64,000 bases of DNA, taken from contig NZ_BPIJ01000001.1 in the NCBI RefSeq assembly GCF_026004055.1, positions 744,001 through 808,000 of the forward strand, written 5' to 3'. The notes under the pieces are model-generated. The model was not told the origin of the DNA. It made no database searches and saw nothing but the letters and a program-made list of their open reading frames with translations. The number at the start of each line of letters is the position of its first letter. The stretch's first letter is position 1. Origin of the DNA: Meiothermus sp. (lineage in GTDB: Bacteria; Deinococcota; Deinococci; Deinococcales; Thermaceae). Position numbers and translations under genes: made by a program. Shown one piece after another: positions 56,021 to 63,905 of this stretch.

Positions 56021-56362
56021 AGTGGTCTGGTAACAAAATATGCAGTATGGGGTTTAGCCTTCAGAACGCGCCGTGTCTCGTAAACCTGGGCCTTCGGTGC
56101 CTTGCCTGTACGGTCATGCAAAAAGCACCCCACCCCGCTTCGCCCCTTCCCTCCCCTACTGCGTAGGGGAGGCCAGGTGGGGTGGCTGACCTGGCCCTTC
56201 ACCCAGCGGATTGGGGGCCTTGCCTGATACCCTCCCCCACCCTCCCTACGCGGTAGGGAGGGCGTTTTTAGGCCATCTCGGGGGCCGAAGTGGGATGGAA
56301 TCTCTACATCGATGTATTCGGTGTGCGGTACAAAACTTCGGAAATTTAGTTATCAGACCACT
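56021..56362 (+). repeat. 342-bp element (family R), copy 5
   Basis: Full-length, ends AGTGGTCTGGTAAC and GTTATCAGACCACT, flanked by CTT and AAG. Located between two minus-strand genes. Confidence 0.92.
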
Positions 56363-56388
56363 AAGAATCTTTTGCCCTGGACAAAACA

Positions 56389-56592
56389 GTGGCCGCCGGG
56401 AAACTCGAAACCCAAGCACCCGTGGCCCACCCCCCAGTGCGTAACATGCGTCTGCCAGGGAATGGCTTATGCCACAGCCACAACGTGGCTAACCTGGCCC
56501 AGACGCAACGCAGACAAGTGTGCCTCACCTCGGTGAGGCACGTCTGCTTGTCCCTTCTCGTTTTCGTGGGCGGCCACGTCTGTGAAGAGCGC
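56389..56592. repeat. Composite palindromic element (family D/E), long form
   Basis: Core ends GTGGCCGCCGGGAAAC and GTTTTCGTGGGCGGCCAC, outer end TGTGAAGAGCGC. Inner arms GCGTCTG / CAGACGC enclose a segment with CCACAGCC and CAACGTGGCT. A second stem GCCTCACC-TC-GGTGAGGC follows. This is a variant of the cores at 26018 and 28070 with a different insert. Confidence 0.7.
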
Positions 56593-56620
56593 TGTATGGT
56601 CAATGGTTCATAGTCGATAG

Positions 56621-58882
56621 CTAGGGTGAGCCCTGAATCATGCGCTGAAATTGTCTTCGCTCGAGGTATCGCTCCAGTAGAAACAACGCCATCGCCAGCG
56701 CGGTGAGCGGCCACTGGAGAGGGAGGGCTTTGCGGCCCTTTAGCTTTTGCAGCTCGGCAGTATCGCCCAAAAGGCGGCCCCCGCTGGCCTCCGACAGCCT
56801 GCGCAGGTTTTCCCGACCGTCTTCAAGACGCCACTCGGGCAAGGCGGGCAGCTCCAGCCGGAGCCGCGGCTGTTCATTTTCAAGAATCACCGCCTGGCCC
56901 ACTGTGTCCCTGGGCAGCCGGGCCTCGTAGCGCAGGGGCCCGGTGGGGGCCAGGCTTTGTTCCAGACCCCCGGCCCGCACACTGGGCCGCTCGAACTGAC
57001 CCTCCAGTAGCACCCGCAGCGCGTCGGGTTCGCGGATGGCCTGTACCCGGGGCCTTGCCGGGGTCTGCGAAAGCCAGCGCACCACCTCGGCCACGAGCGC
57101 AGAGACGCCTGCCCAGCCCTGCCAGGAGCGCGAGAGATCGGTGGCCAAGGCGGCCACCCGGCCCCGCCCGCTCTCCCCTACCGCCAGCACGGTGCCCTCA
57201 CCCGAGCTGAGCAGGGTCTGGGCCCAGGGTTTGGTTTTGGCCGGAAGGATGACCGAGAGGGCCGGAGGGTTGGCGTTGCGGGTGATGGGATGGGGACGCA
57301 CCGAGACCGGAAAGCTGCCCTCGAGAGCCTCTCGCTTGAAGGCTCGCTGGGCTTCTTCGAGGAAAAATCGGGGCAAGTCCTGGGGGCTGGGCACGTCCCA
57401 GAAGGTGCCCCCGCCCGCCTGGGCCAGCTCGCGCAGGAACTGGCGGTCGGCATCGGCTCCGATGGCCACCGTGCTGGTCTTGATTTTTGGGCTGGCGTCG
57501 CGGGCCGCATCGTACAAGCTCGGGGTGACATCGGCCGCTAGGCCGTCGGTTAGGGCTATCACCTGTTTGGAGTCGGTGGGTACATTTTCCAGGGCATCCA
57601 GGGCCTCGAGGTAGGCCCGGCTGATACGGGTTCCACCTCCGGCCGAGGTAGAAAGCAGCAGGCTTTCGGCCTCCTTGCGGCCCTGTTCGGTCATGGGGCG
57701 CGGGCGAAAGAGCCAACGGGGGCGGTCGGAGAAGACCACCACCCCGATATAGTCCTGTGGCCGGGCCGAGCGGATAAGCTCGAGCGAACCCACCACCGCC
57801 AGGCCCAGCTTGTCAGCCTCGAGCATGCTGCCCGAAACATCCAGCACCAGCACAATCCCCACCCCGCCCGGCTCTTCCACCGGCTCTAGCGGCAGGCTCT
57901 CGGCCAGGCTGCTGCGCTCCCAACCGCCAAAAAACAGCCCCCTGGGGGTGGCCGTCCACAAGAGGCTGCCGCCCTGCTGCAAAAAGCTTTGCAGTGCGTC
58001 CAGTTCGGCCGCCGACAAGTCCCGCGCCCCCACCCCCAGGGCCACCACCTCGGCGCGGATGGGCAGGGTAATCTCTTTGCGCTCCTCCACTGCAAAACCC
58101 TGGGCCTTGAGGTAGCGGGCCAGGGCTGCATCTCCCAAGACCCAGACCCGGCTGGTATCGGCAGGGCTCAGCTCGAGGCGGGTCTGCTCCACCCCCAAAG
58201 CACTCTCCACCCGCGCCGTCAGGGAAGCAGGCCCGTCCAGGCGGAAGCGATACCCCATGCTGCGGCGCCCTGGCGCTAGCTGCAATTCGCGCTCGAGCCG
58301 CCCCGCCGGGCCATCCAGGGTCAGCTTAGCCCTGACGCTGGCCGTGGCCTCCAGTACCGCCCGTACCTCGATGGTCTCGCCCTTGGCGGGCAGCGCCGGG
58401 GCCAGCAGCGATAACGAAAGGTTGGGGCTGGGGGGCTGGTAGAAGCTGTAGATGGGAACCCCGATGGGTTCGGCCTGATCCTGAAACAACCCATCCGAGA
58501 CCAACACTATCCGGTCGGGCCGCAGTTCCCGGGCCTTTCGAAGGGCCTCTTGCAGCCGGGTGCCCTCGCCTAGGTCGAGGCGGCGGGCCGTGGGGTTCGC
58601 TACCTGAGTAGCGCCACTGGCAAAGGCCACATACTGCGCACCGGGCAGGTTCAGCGCCGGTGCAACCTTCCAGACGGCCTCTCGTGCCGAAGGGCTCTGG
58701 TCGAGCAAGACCACCGTTCGCATCGGCTGTACAGGAATACCGGGCCCCCAGAAGGCCAGCAGCAGGAGGATAATAATGGCACCCCTCAATCCGAACAGCA
58801 CAGGCTTATTATCGAAGGATTGGGGTGAGTTGAATGCGAACAGCGCCGCAGATGCGTTATTTTTTTGGCTGTACTTTACCAT
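56621..58882 (-). CDS. VWA-domain membrane protein with GATase-like segments
   Basis: A 753-residue protein. One helix (GLRAGI-like FGLRGAIIILLLLAFWGPGIP) follows the N-terminus and one is at the C-terminus (LPLQWPLTALAMALFLLERYL). The VWA domain is near residue 355 with MIDAS motif VLVLDVSGSMLEADKLG and GGGTRISRAYLEALDAL, then TDGLAADVT. A glutamine-amidotransferase-like fold surrounds it, as in YegL/BatA-like exported proteins. The ATG at 58882 is chosen because the 56 in-frame residues upstream are repeat sequence. Function unknown. Confidence 0.85.
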   Translation of the reverse strand: MVKYSQKNNASAALFAFNSPQSFDNKPVLFGLRGAIIILLLLAFWGPGIPVQPMRTVVLLDQSPSAREAVWKVAPALNLPGAQYVAFASGATQVANPTARRLDLGEGTRLQEALRKARELRPDRIVLVSDGLFQDQAEPIGVPIYSFYQPPSPNLSLSLLAPALPAKGETIEVRAVLEATASVRAKLTLDGPAGRLERELQLAPGRRSMGYRFRLDGPASLTARVESALGVEQTRLELSPADTSRVWVLGDAALARYLKAQGFAVEERKEITLPIRAEVVALGVGARDLSAAELDALQSFLQQGGSLLWTATPRGLFFGGWERSSLAESLPLEPVEEPGGVGIVLVLDVSGSMLEADKLGLAVVGSLELIRSARPQDYIGVVVFSDRPRWLFRPRPMTEQGRKEAESLLLSTSAGGGTRISRAYLEALDALENVPTDSKQVIALTDGLAADVTPSLYDAARDASPKIKTSTVAIGADADRQFLRELAQAGGGTFWDVPSPQDLPRFFLEEAQRAFKREALEGSFPVSVRPHPITRNANPPALSVILPAKTKPWAQTLLSSGEGTVLAVGESGRGRVAALATDLSRSWQGWAGVSALVAEVVRWLSQTPARPRVQAIREPDALRVLLEGQFERPSVRAGGLEQSLAPTGPLRYEARLPRDTVGQAVILENEQPRLRLELPALPEWRLEDGRENLRRLSEASGGRLLGDTAELQKLKGRKALPLQWPLTALAMALFLLERYLERRQFQRMIQGSP

Positions 58883-58898
58883 GCGGCGCAACCTACTT

Positions 58899-59240
58899 AG
58901 TGGTCTGGTAACTAAATTTCCGAAGTTATGTACCGCACACCGAATACATCGATGTAGAGATTCCATCCCACTTCGGCCCCCGAGATGGCCTAAAAACGCC
59001 CTCCCTACCGCGTAGGGAGGGTGGGGGAGGGTATCAGGCAAGGCCCCCAATCCGCTGCGTGAAGGGCCAGGTCAGCCACCCCACCTGGCCTCCCCTACGC
59101 AGTAGGGGAGGGAAGGGGCGAAGCGGGGTGGGGTGCTTTTTGCATGACCGTACAGGCAAGGCACCGAAGGCCCAGGTTTACGAGACACGGCGCGTTCTGA
59201 AGGCTAAACCCCATACTGCGTATTTTGTTACCAGTCCACT
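58899..59240 (-). repeat. 342-bp element (family R), copy 6, inverted orientation
   Basis: Full-length copy in reverse, ends flanked by CTT and TAG. It ends 17 bp upstream of the VWA gene start. Its terminator-like hairpin therefore faces that gene. Confidence 0.92.
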
Positions 59241-59321
59241 TAGTTCGTCGCAACCGATAGAAATCCTTGCTTGAAGCCAGATGCAACAAAAACCCGCCCT
59301 GCGCTTGGCAAGGCGGAGCAT

Positions 59322-59678
59322 TGGTGGAGGCGAGGGGAATTGAACCCCTGTCCAAAGACCCATCCGGCAGACTTCTACGTGTGTAGTTGGTGGTTAGTCG
59401 TCATTCGGGCTTACGCCACCAACAGCGGGCCCGAACCAAGCCCCGTGTGTGTCTTCGCTCTTGGCTACGGAGCCTTGCCTCGAGCTAGCCGACTTTAGGT
59501 CGTTCGTTCAGCACGCCATCGGCTGGGCTTCTGAAGAACGTCGCTGACTTAAGCAGCGAGGGCGTAGCTGTTGCTACGAACGTTGCCAGTTATGGCTTTG
59601 CCCATTTTTACGAGGCCATGGGCTACCTCGACACGCCGTACTGCCTTCAAGAGTCCCTGTCGAAACCGGAACGCCCCC
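59322..59678 (-). ncRNA. ssrA: tmRNA (SsrA)
   Basis: A 357-nt one-piece tmRNA. The 5' end GGGGGCG pairs with CGCCTCC before the CCA end; GGTTTCGACAGGG and GGTTCAATTCCCC (T-arm) are characteristic. The tag frame is complement 59549-59587, encoding GNVRSNSYALAA then TAA. With SmpB it rescues stalled ribosomes and marks peptides for ClpXP, whose genes are also in the window. Confidence 0.97.
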
Positions 59679-59729
59679 AGGCAAATAGCTATTGTAGCAG
59701 GTTTTGGGCGGCTTGGGTAGGCTAGAGCC

Positions 59730-60131
59730 ATGAGCAAGATAGACCCCACCCGGCTACAGCGCGAAACCTTGGTCAGAACCCTAGGCATCCACATTCTGGA
59801 GGCATCGCCGCAGAAAGTGGTGGCCGAAATGGAAGTAACCCCCAAGCTACACCAGCCCTTTGGCTATCTGCACGGTGGGGCCTCGGTAGCGCTGGCCGAG
59901 ACCGTGGCCAGCATTGGGGCCTATCTGGCGGCGCCCGAGGGCTATACCAGCTTTGGCATGGAAATTAATGCCAACCACCTCCGCTCGGTGCAGTCGGGCA
60001 AGGTGACGGCCACCGCTACCCCCTTGCACGCCGGACGCACCACCGCCGTATGGGGCATCGAGATCCGCGACGAGCAAGGACGGCTGGTGTGTATCTCGCG
60101 CTGCACCCTGGCCATTACTCCCGAGCGTTGA
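59730..60131 (+). CDS. Hotdog-fold thioesterase (PaaI/MenI type)
   Basis: A 133-residue hotdog thioesterase: HQPFGYLHGGASVALAETVASIGA carries the catalytic region of the PaaI/YdiI branch (the Glu in ALAETVAS), followed by GMEINANHLRSVQSGKVTATATPLHAGRTTAVWGIEI. It hydrolyses acyl-CoA thioesters, such as DHNA-CoA of menaquinone synthesis or phenylacetyl-CoA derivatives. ATG 59730 lies 6 nt after TAGGCT. The aro leader promoter begins 4 nt after its stop. Confidence 0.9.
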   Translation: MSKIDPTRLQRETLVRTLGIHILEASPQKVVAEMEVTPKLHQPFGYLHGGASVALAETVASIGAYLAAPEGYTSFGMEINANHLRSVQSGKVTATATPLHAGRTTAVWGIEIRDEQGRLVCISRCTLAITPER

Positions 60132-60134
60132 GGG

Positions 60135-60164
60135 TTGACAGACGGGAGGGAACACCTTTACACT
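60135..60164 (+). promoter_or_regulatory. Promoter of the aro leader
   Basis: TTGACA (60135-60140) and TACACT (60159-60164) with an 18-nt spacer. The -35 matches the consensus exactly. It is the best promoter seen in the window. Confidence 0.8.
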
Positions 60165-60173
60165 CGCTAGCAT

Positions 60174-60260
60174 ATGCAGACCTCGAGGGGTTTCGCAAGC
60201 CAGAGTGCCCGCTTTTTTGGGTATTTTTATTGGCCTGGCGTCCCCGTGAGGCTGGCATAG
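60174..60260 (+). CDS. Aromatic-rich leader peptide of the aroF-tyrA region (28 codons)
   Basis: ATG at 60174, 9 nt after the -10 box, runs to TAG at 60258-60260. The middle of the peptide reads RFFGYFYWPGV (codons TTT TTT GGG TAT TTT TAT TGG), an unusual cluster of Phe, Tyr and Trp. It is followed by a terminator and then DAHP synthase. The layout is that of a transcription-attenuation leader in which ribosomes stall when aromatic tRNAs are uncharged. Expression is not shown. Confidence 0.8.
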   Translation: MQTSRGFASQSARFFGYFYWPGVPVRLA

Positions 60261-60292
60261 TGATTTGAGCACGCATCCATGCTTCCGGGGAC
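60240..60292 (+). promoter_or_regulatory. Predicted antiterminator pairing
   Basis: GTCCCCG (60240-60246, within the leader peptide codons) is perfectly complementary to CGGGGAC (60286-60292), which overlaps the 5' arm of the terminator. The two folds are mutually exclusive. Confidence 0.65.
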
Positions 60293-60313
60293 AGAAACCC
60301 CGGAAGTTTTTTT
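60282..60313 (+). terminator. Attenuator terminator before aroF
   Basis: CTTCCGGGG (60282-60290) and CCCCGGAAG (60298-60306) form a perfect 9-bp stem with a 7-nt loop, followed by seven T (60307-60313). It lies 19 nt upstream of the aroF start. Confidence 0.9.
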
Positions 60314-60332
60314 GCGTGGAAGGAGTCAGGCG

Positions 60333-61370
60333 ATGCTGATCATTTTGAAACATGGCGCAGGTTCGGCAGAGATCGAGTCGGTGGTGCAGGAAGTACAGCG
60401 GGTCGGCTACCGGGCGCATGTGTCCGAGGGCGAGCACACCACCCTGATTGGGGCCATTGGTAAAGGCCCCACTCCAGAGCTAATCGAACATTTCCGGGCG
60501 CTTTCTGCTGTGCAGGACGTAATTCCCATTTCCAAGCCCTATAAACTGGCCTCGCTCGAGGTCTCCCCCAAACCCACCGTGTTGCGCTTTCCTACCGGCG
60601 CTACCGGCGGGGGCGAGGTGATGATTGCAGCGGGGCCCTGCGGGGTGGAAAGCCTGGAGCAGACCCTTACGGCGGCCCGCTATGTCAAAAAGCACGGCGC
60701 GCAGATGCTGCGGGGCGGCGCCTTCAAACCCCGCACCTCGCCTTATAGCTTCCAGGGCATGGGCCAGGAAGGGCTCGAGATACTGGCCCAGGCCCGCCGC
60801 GAGACCGGCCTTCCCATCGTGACCGAGGTGGTCTCGCCCGAACAGGTAGACCTGGTAGCGGCCTACGCCGATGTGCTGCAAATCGGAGCCCGCAACGCGC
60901 AAAATTTCGCCCTGCTGCAAGCGGCAGGGCAGTCGGGCCGGGCTGTACTGCTCAAGCGGGGCATGAGCATGACCCTGGAGGAGTTCTTGATGTCGGCGGA
61001 GTATGTGCTGGCCCAGGGCAATATGAAGGTAATTCTAGTAGAACGGGGTATCCGCACCTTCGAAAAGTCCACCCGCTTCACCCTGGATGTCTCGGCGGTA
61101 CCGGTGCTCAAGAGCTGGACGCACCTCCCGGTCTGGATAGACCCCTCGCACGCCGCCGGCAAGCGCGACTGGGTGGCGGCGCTGGCCTTGGCGGGCCTGG
61201 CCGCCGGGGCGGATGGCCTGATTGTGGAGACCCACCCCGAACCTGAAAAGGCCCAGTCAGACGCCGCTCAGCAGCTAACCGAGGCCCAGTTTGCCGATAT
61301 GATGGGCAAGGTCAAGGCCCTCCTGCCCGCACTGGGCCGCAGGCTGGCCCGGGAACTCGAGCCCGCTTGA
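60333..61370 (+). CDS. aroF: 3-deoxy-D-arabino-heptulosonate 7-phosphate synthase (type I beta)
   Basis: A 345-residue DAHP synthase, the first enzyme of the shikimate pathway, joining phosphoenolpyruvate and erythrose 4-phosphate. An N-terminal ferredoxin-like regulatory domain (residues 1-70) precedes the barrel: AAGPCGVES, GGAFKPRTSPYSFQG, VTEVVSPEQVD, QIGARNAQNFALL, LLKRGMSMTLEE and WIDPSHAAGKRD (metal and substrate motifs). The ATG at 60333 follows GGAAGGAG; the in-frame ATG at 60279 falls in the terminator. tyrA follows after 77 nt. Confidence 0.95.
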   Translation: MLIILKHGAGSAEIESVVQEVQRVGYRAHVSEGEHTTLIGAIGKGPTPELIEHFRALSAVQDVIPISKPYKLASLEVSPKPTVLRFPTGATGGGEVMIAAGPCGVESLEQTLTAARYVKKHGAQMLRGGAFKPRTSPYSFQGMGQEGLEILAQARRETGLPIVTEVVSPEQVDLVAAYADVLQIGARNAQNFALLQAAGQSGRAVLLKRGMSMTLEEFLMSAEYVLAQGNMKVILVERGIRTFEKSTRFTLDVSAVPVLKSWTHLPVWIDPSHAAGKRDWVAALALAGLAAGADGLIVETHPEPEKAQSDAAQQLTEAQFADMMGKVKALLPALGRRLARELEPA

Positions 61371-61447
61371 GCCGTTGCCAAAAGCGGTTTGACCATAGCC
61401 TGCAGCCCTTTGACCCAGCTTGCGACCCGTGACCTGAGACTTCATGT

Positions 61448-62530
61448 ATGATGAAGCCCCTCTTTAGCAAAGTCGGCATTTTTGGGATTGGCCTCCTGGG
61501 CGGCAGTGTGGCCCTGGGCCTGCGCGAGCGCTTTCTGGCCGAGGAGATTCACGCCTACGACCCCGACCCAGGGGCGCTCGAGGATGCCCTGGCCCTGCAG
61601 GTAGTGGACAGGGTACACACCTCGCTGGGTGACTGGATTGGGGCGCTAGACCTGGGGGTGCTGGCCGCTCCGGTAGGGGTGCTGGTGAACGAAGGCCAGA
61701 AACTCGCGCGGTTCGCCAGCAGCCATACGGTCTGGATGGATGTGGGCAGCGTCAAACGCCCGGTAGTGGAGGCCCTCACGGGGCTGTTGCCCAACTTTGT
61801 GGGCTCACACCCCATGGCGGGCAGCGAGAAAGCCGGTGTCGAGGCCGCCCATGCGGGTTTGCTCCAGAATGCGGTCTGGGTTATTACCCCCACCTCGAGC
61901 ACACCCACCCACGCCCTAAACACCGTCCGGACGCTGGTACAGAACCTGGGTGCCTATCCCCTCGAGGTTGCACCTACACTGCACGACCGACTGGTAGCCC
62001 GTATCTCGCATCTCCCCTATCTGCTGGCGGTGGGCCTGAACCGGCTGGTAGCCCAAGACCCCCACCAAGACCTGCTGATGTTTTTGGCCGCCGGAGGCTT
62101 TCGGGATCTGACCCGGGTGGCCTCGGGCTCCCCCCGCATGAGCCGCGATATGGTGGTGACCAACAAAGAGGCCCTGCGCGAAGCCATCGAAGACCTGCGG
62201 GCGGTGATGCTGGAGCTCGAAAACCTGCTCGAGGCCCCCGAAGAGCTGCTCGAGGTAGCCCAGGAAGCCAAGCGCACCCGCGATTCGCTGCCCATCGTCA
62301 AGCGTAGCTTGTTACCGGTCATGAACGAGCTGGTGGTGCAGGTGCCCGACAAGCCGGGTCAGATTGCCGCGGTTTCTACCGCACTGGGCAACGCCGGGGT
62401 GAACATCAAAAACTTCGAGGTGCTGGCCATCCGCGACGAGGGCGGGGCCATTCGGATGGGCTTTGCCACCCCCGAGGAGCGCGAGCAGGCCCGGCAAATT
62501 CTGGAGGGCATCGGCTACCGGGTGCGCTGA
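61448..62530 (+). CDS. tyrA: Prephenate dehydrogenase with C-terminal ACT domain
   Basis: A 360-residue TyrA. NAD-binding VGIFGIGLLGGSVALGLRERF, then WMDVGSVKRPVV, GSHPMAGSEKAGVEAA (active-site His) and ISHLPYLLAVGLN are conserved. Residues 290-360 form an ACT domain (LVVQVPDKPGQIAAVSTALGNAGVNIKNFEVLAI), which usually binds tyrosine or another regulator. It makes 4-hydroxyphenylpyruvate for tyrosine. Two adjacent ATGs (61448 or 61451) are possible starts. Probably transcribed with aroF and so under the leader attenuator. Confidence 0.95.
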   Translation: MMKPLFSKVGIFGIGLLGGSVALGLRERFLAEEIHAYDPDPGALEDALALQVVDRVHTSLGDWIGALDLGVLAAPVGVLVNEGQKLARFASSHTVWMDVGSVKRPVVEALTGLLPNFVGSHPMAGSEKAGVEAAHAGLLQNAVWVITPTSSTPTHALNTVRTLVQNLGAYPLEVAPTLHDRLVARISHLPYLLAVGLNRLVAQDPHQDLLMFLAAGGFRDLTRVASGSPRMSRDMVVTNKEALREAIEDLRAVMLELENLLEAPEELLEVAQEAKRTRDSLPIVKRSLLPVMNELVVQVPDKPGQIAAVSTALGNAGVNIKNFEVLAIRDEGGAIRMGFATPEEREQARQILEGIGYRVR

Positions 62531-63024
62531 GCTTCGCGCTGAACCGCACGCCCCAGATCCAGCAGCATCCACACCACGTACAGCCCCAAACCCAGCAGCA
62601 GCACCCAGATACCCAGGCCCTGTTTCTGAGCCTGGCCCGCTGCCACCCGGTACACCTCGTACTGAAGCTGGCCGAAGAGCAACAAGGTGATGAACGAGAG
62701 TCCGGCCATCCGATGGTCAAGGTGTTGCAGTACCTTTTCTTGTTTATTCAAAGGGAGGGCTTCAAAGATGGCTTTATGCGGAAGGTTAAGGAAATCGCGG
62801 TTCTTGAGCGCCAGGTGTAGAAGAAAATAAGTGAGCAAAACCACCAAACTGGCCGCCAAAGGGAGAAGCCAAAAGGTGCTTTTTGGATCCCAACGGGTTA
62901 CCGCACCACCCAGGCCAAAATGCCCCGGAATATGTTCGGGTAGAGAAGCATAAAGCAAAGCTGCAAATCCCCACAAAATCACCAACCCCGCCCAGACCAC
63001 AGCCCAGTAGGAGAAAGGCTTCAT
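62515..63024 (-). CDS. DUF1648 membrane protein
   Basis: A 169-residue membrane protein with four helices. The first part (WAGLVILWGFAALLYASLPEHIPGHFGLGGAVTRWDPKSTFWLLPLAASLVVLLTYFLL) matches DUF1648, also found in SdpI-type proteins. It overlaps tyrA tail to tail by 16 nt. Function unknown. Confidence 0.8.
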   Translation of the reverse strand: MKPFSYWAVVWAGLVILWGFAALLYASLPEHIPGHFGLGGAVTRWDPKSTFWLLPLAASLVVLLTYFLLHLALKNRDFLNLPHKAIFEALPLNKQEKVLQHLDHRMAGLSFITLLLFGQLQYEVYRVAAGQAQKQGLGIWVLLLGLGLYVVWMLLDLGRAVQREAQRTR

Positions 63025-63040
63025 GGCCTCAAGATAGCAC

Positions 63041-63850
63041 TCATGGTGGTGTCAAATGATGTATCACCAGTTCGGCGGGGCAGGCCACCCGTATGGGAGC
63101 GGTGGACAAACCCAGACCCCTCGAGATAAACGCCGGAACGGGGTGGTCTACCCAGCCGGCGGCAAACTGCTGGCCGTAGACCGAAGAAGTAAAGGCTGGG
63201 CCGTACCAGGGCAGCACCACCTGCCCCCCGTGGGTGTGGCCGCACAGAGTAAGGTCTACGGACTTGGGCACCTGATACAGATAGTCCGGGTTGTGGCAGA
63301 TGAGCAAGCAGGCCGAAGCACCGGTGTGACCAGCCAAAGCCTGTTCCACATCGGGTTCGCCGTGCCACCAGTCTTCCACACCGGCCAGATACAGGTCTTC
63401 CCGGAGTTGAACCCCCCGGTTGTGTAAAAAGCCAACGCCCAATTGGGTGAGGTGGTGCTCTAGTTCCACAGGCGGTAGCATCGGCACCCGGGGCGGGTTT
63501 GCCTTGGAGCGCGATAAACCCCTTTGCGCGGGGTACTTGGGCCGGTAGCCACTAAAGCGGTAATCGTGGTTGCCCCAGACCGCCCAGGTGCCCAAAGGGG
63601 CTTTTAGTTGGGCAAGTTCGGATAGGGTGGGCAAGACCAAGGGCTTTTGATCCGAATCGGTGAGGTCGCCGGTAATCACGATCAGGTCGGGCTTTTGGGC
63701 CAAAGTGGCCTCCACCCAACGCCGCACCGAGCCCTGGCGGATGAAAAATCCGATGTGCAGGTCGGAGAGGTGCGCTATTCGCAAAGGGCGCTGCAAACCC
63801 CGCAAGGGCCGCTGGTAGTGCTGAATGGTAAAAGTGTAACCGAAGATCAC
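63041..63850 (-). CDS. Calcineurin-like metallophosphoesterase (YkuE/YaeI type)
   Basis: A 269-residue phosphoesterase. Metal motifs are IAHLSDLHIG, VITGDLTDSD, VWGNHDYRF, CLLICHNPDYL and LTLCGHTHGGQVVLP, all complete. GTG start at 63850. No twin-arginine signal is seen, unlike YkuE. The C-terminus AFISRGLGLSTAPIRVACPAELVIHHL closely resembles the partial gene upstream on the same strand, so the two are tandem paralogs. Confidence 0.9.
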   Translation of the reverse strand: MIFGYTFTIQHYQRPLRGLQRPLRIAHLSDLHIGFFIRQGSVRRWVEATLAQKPDLIVITGDLTDSDQKPLVLPTLSELAQLKAPLGTWAVWGNHDYRFSGYRPKYPAQRGLSRSKANPPRVPMLPPVELEHHLTQLGVGFLHNRGVQLREDLYLAGVEDWWHGEPDVEQALAGHTGASACLLICHNPDYLYQVPKSVDLTLCGHTHGGQVVLPWYGPAFTSSVYGQQFAAGWVDHPVPAFISRGLGLSTAPIRVACPAELVIHHLTPP

Positions 63851-63905
63851 CAGGCCATACTACCGTGCTTGTCGCGTATTGAGGAACCCAAAAGCACCCT
63901 CGTCG

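Noticed and set aside
58883-59050. 56-residue N-terminal extension of the VWA protein
   Set aside because: It is translated family R sequence upstream of the ATG at 58882.
60279-60332. 18-residue extension of DAHP synthase
   Set aside because: It falls in the terminator hairpin; the ATG at 60333 has a Shine-Dalgarno and the family N-terminus.
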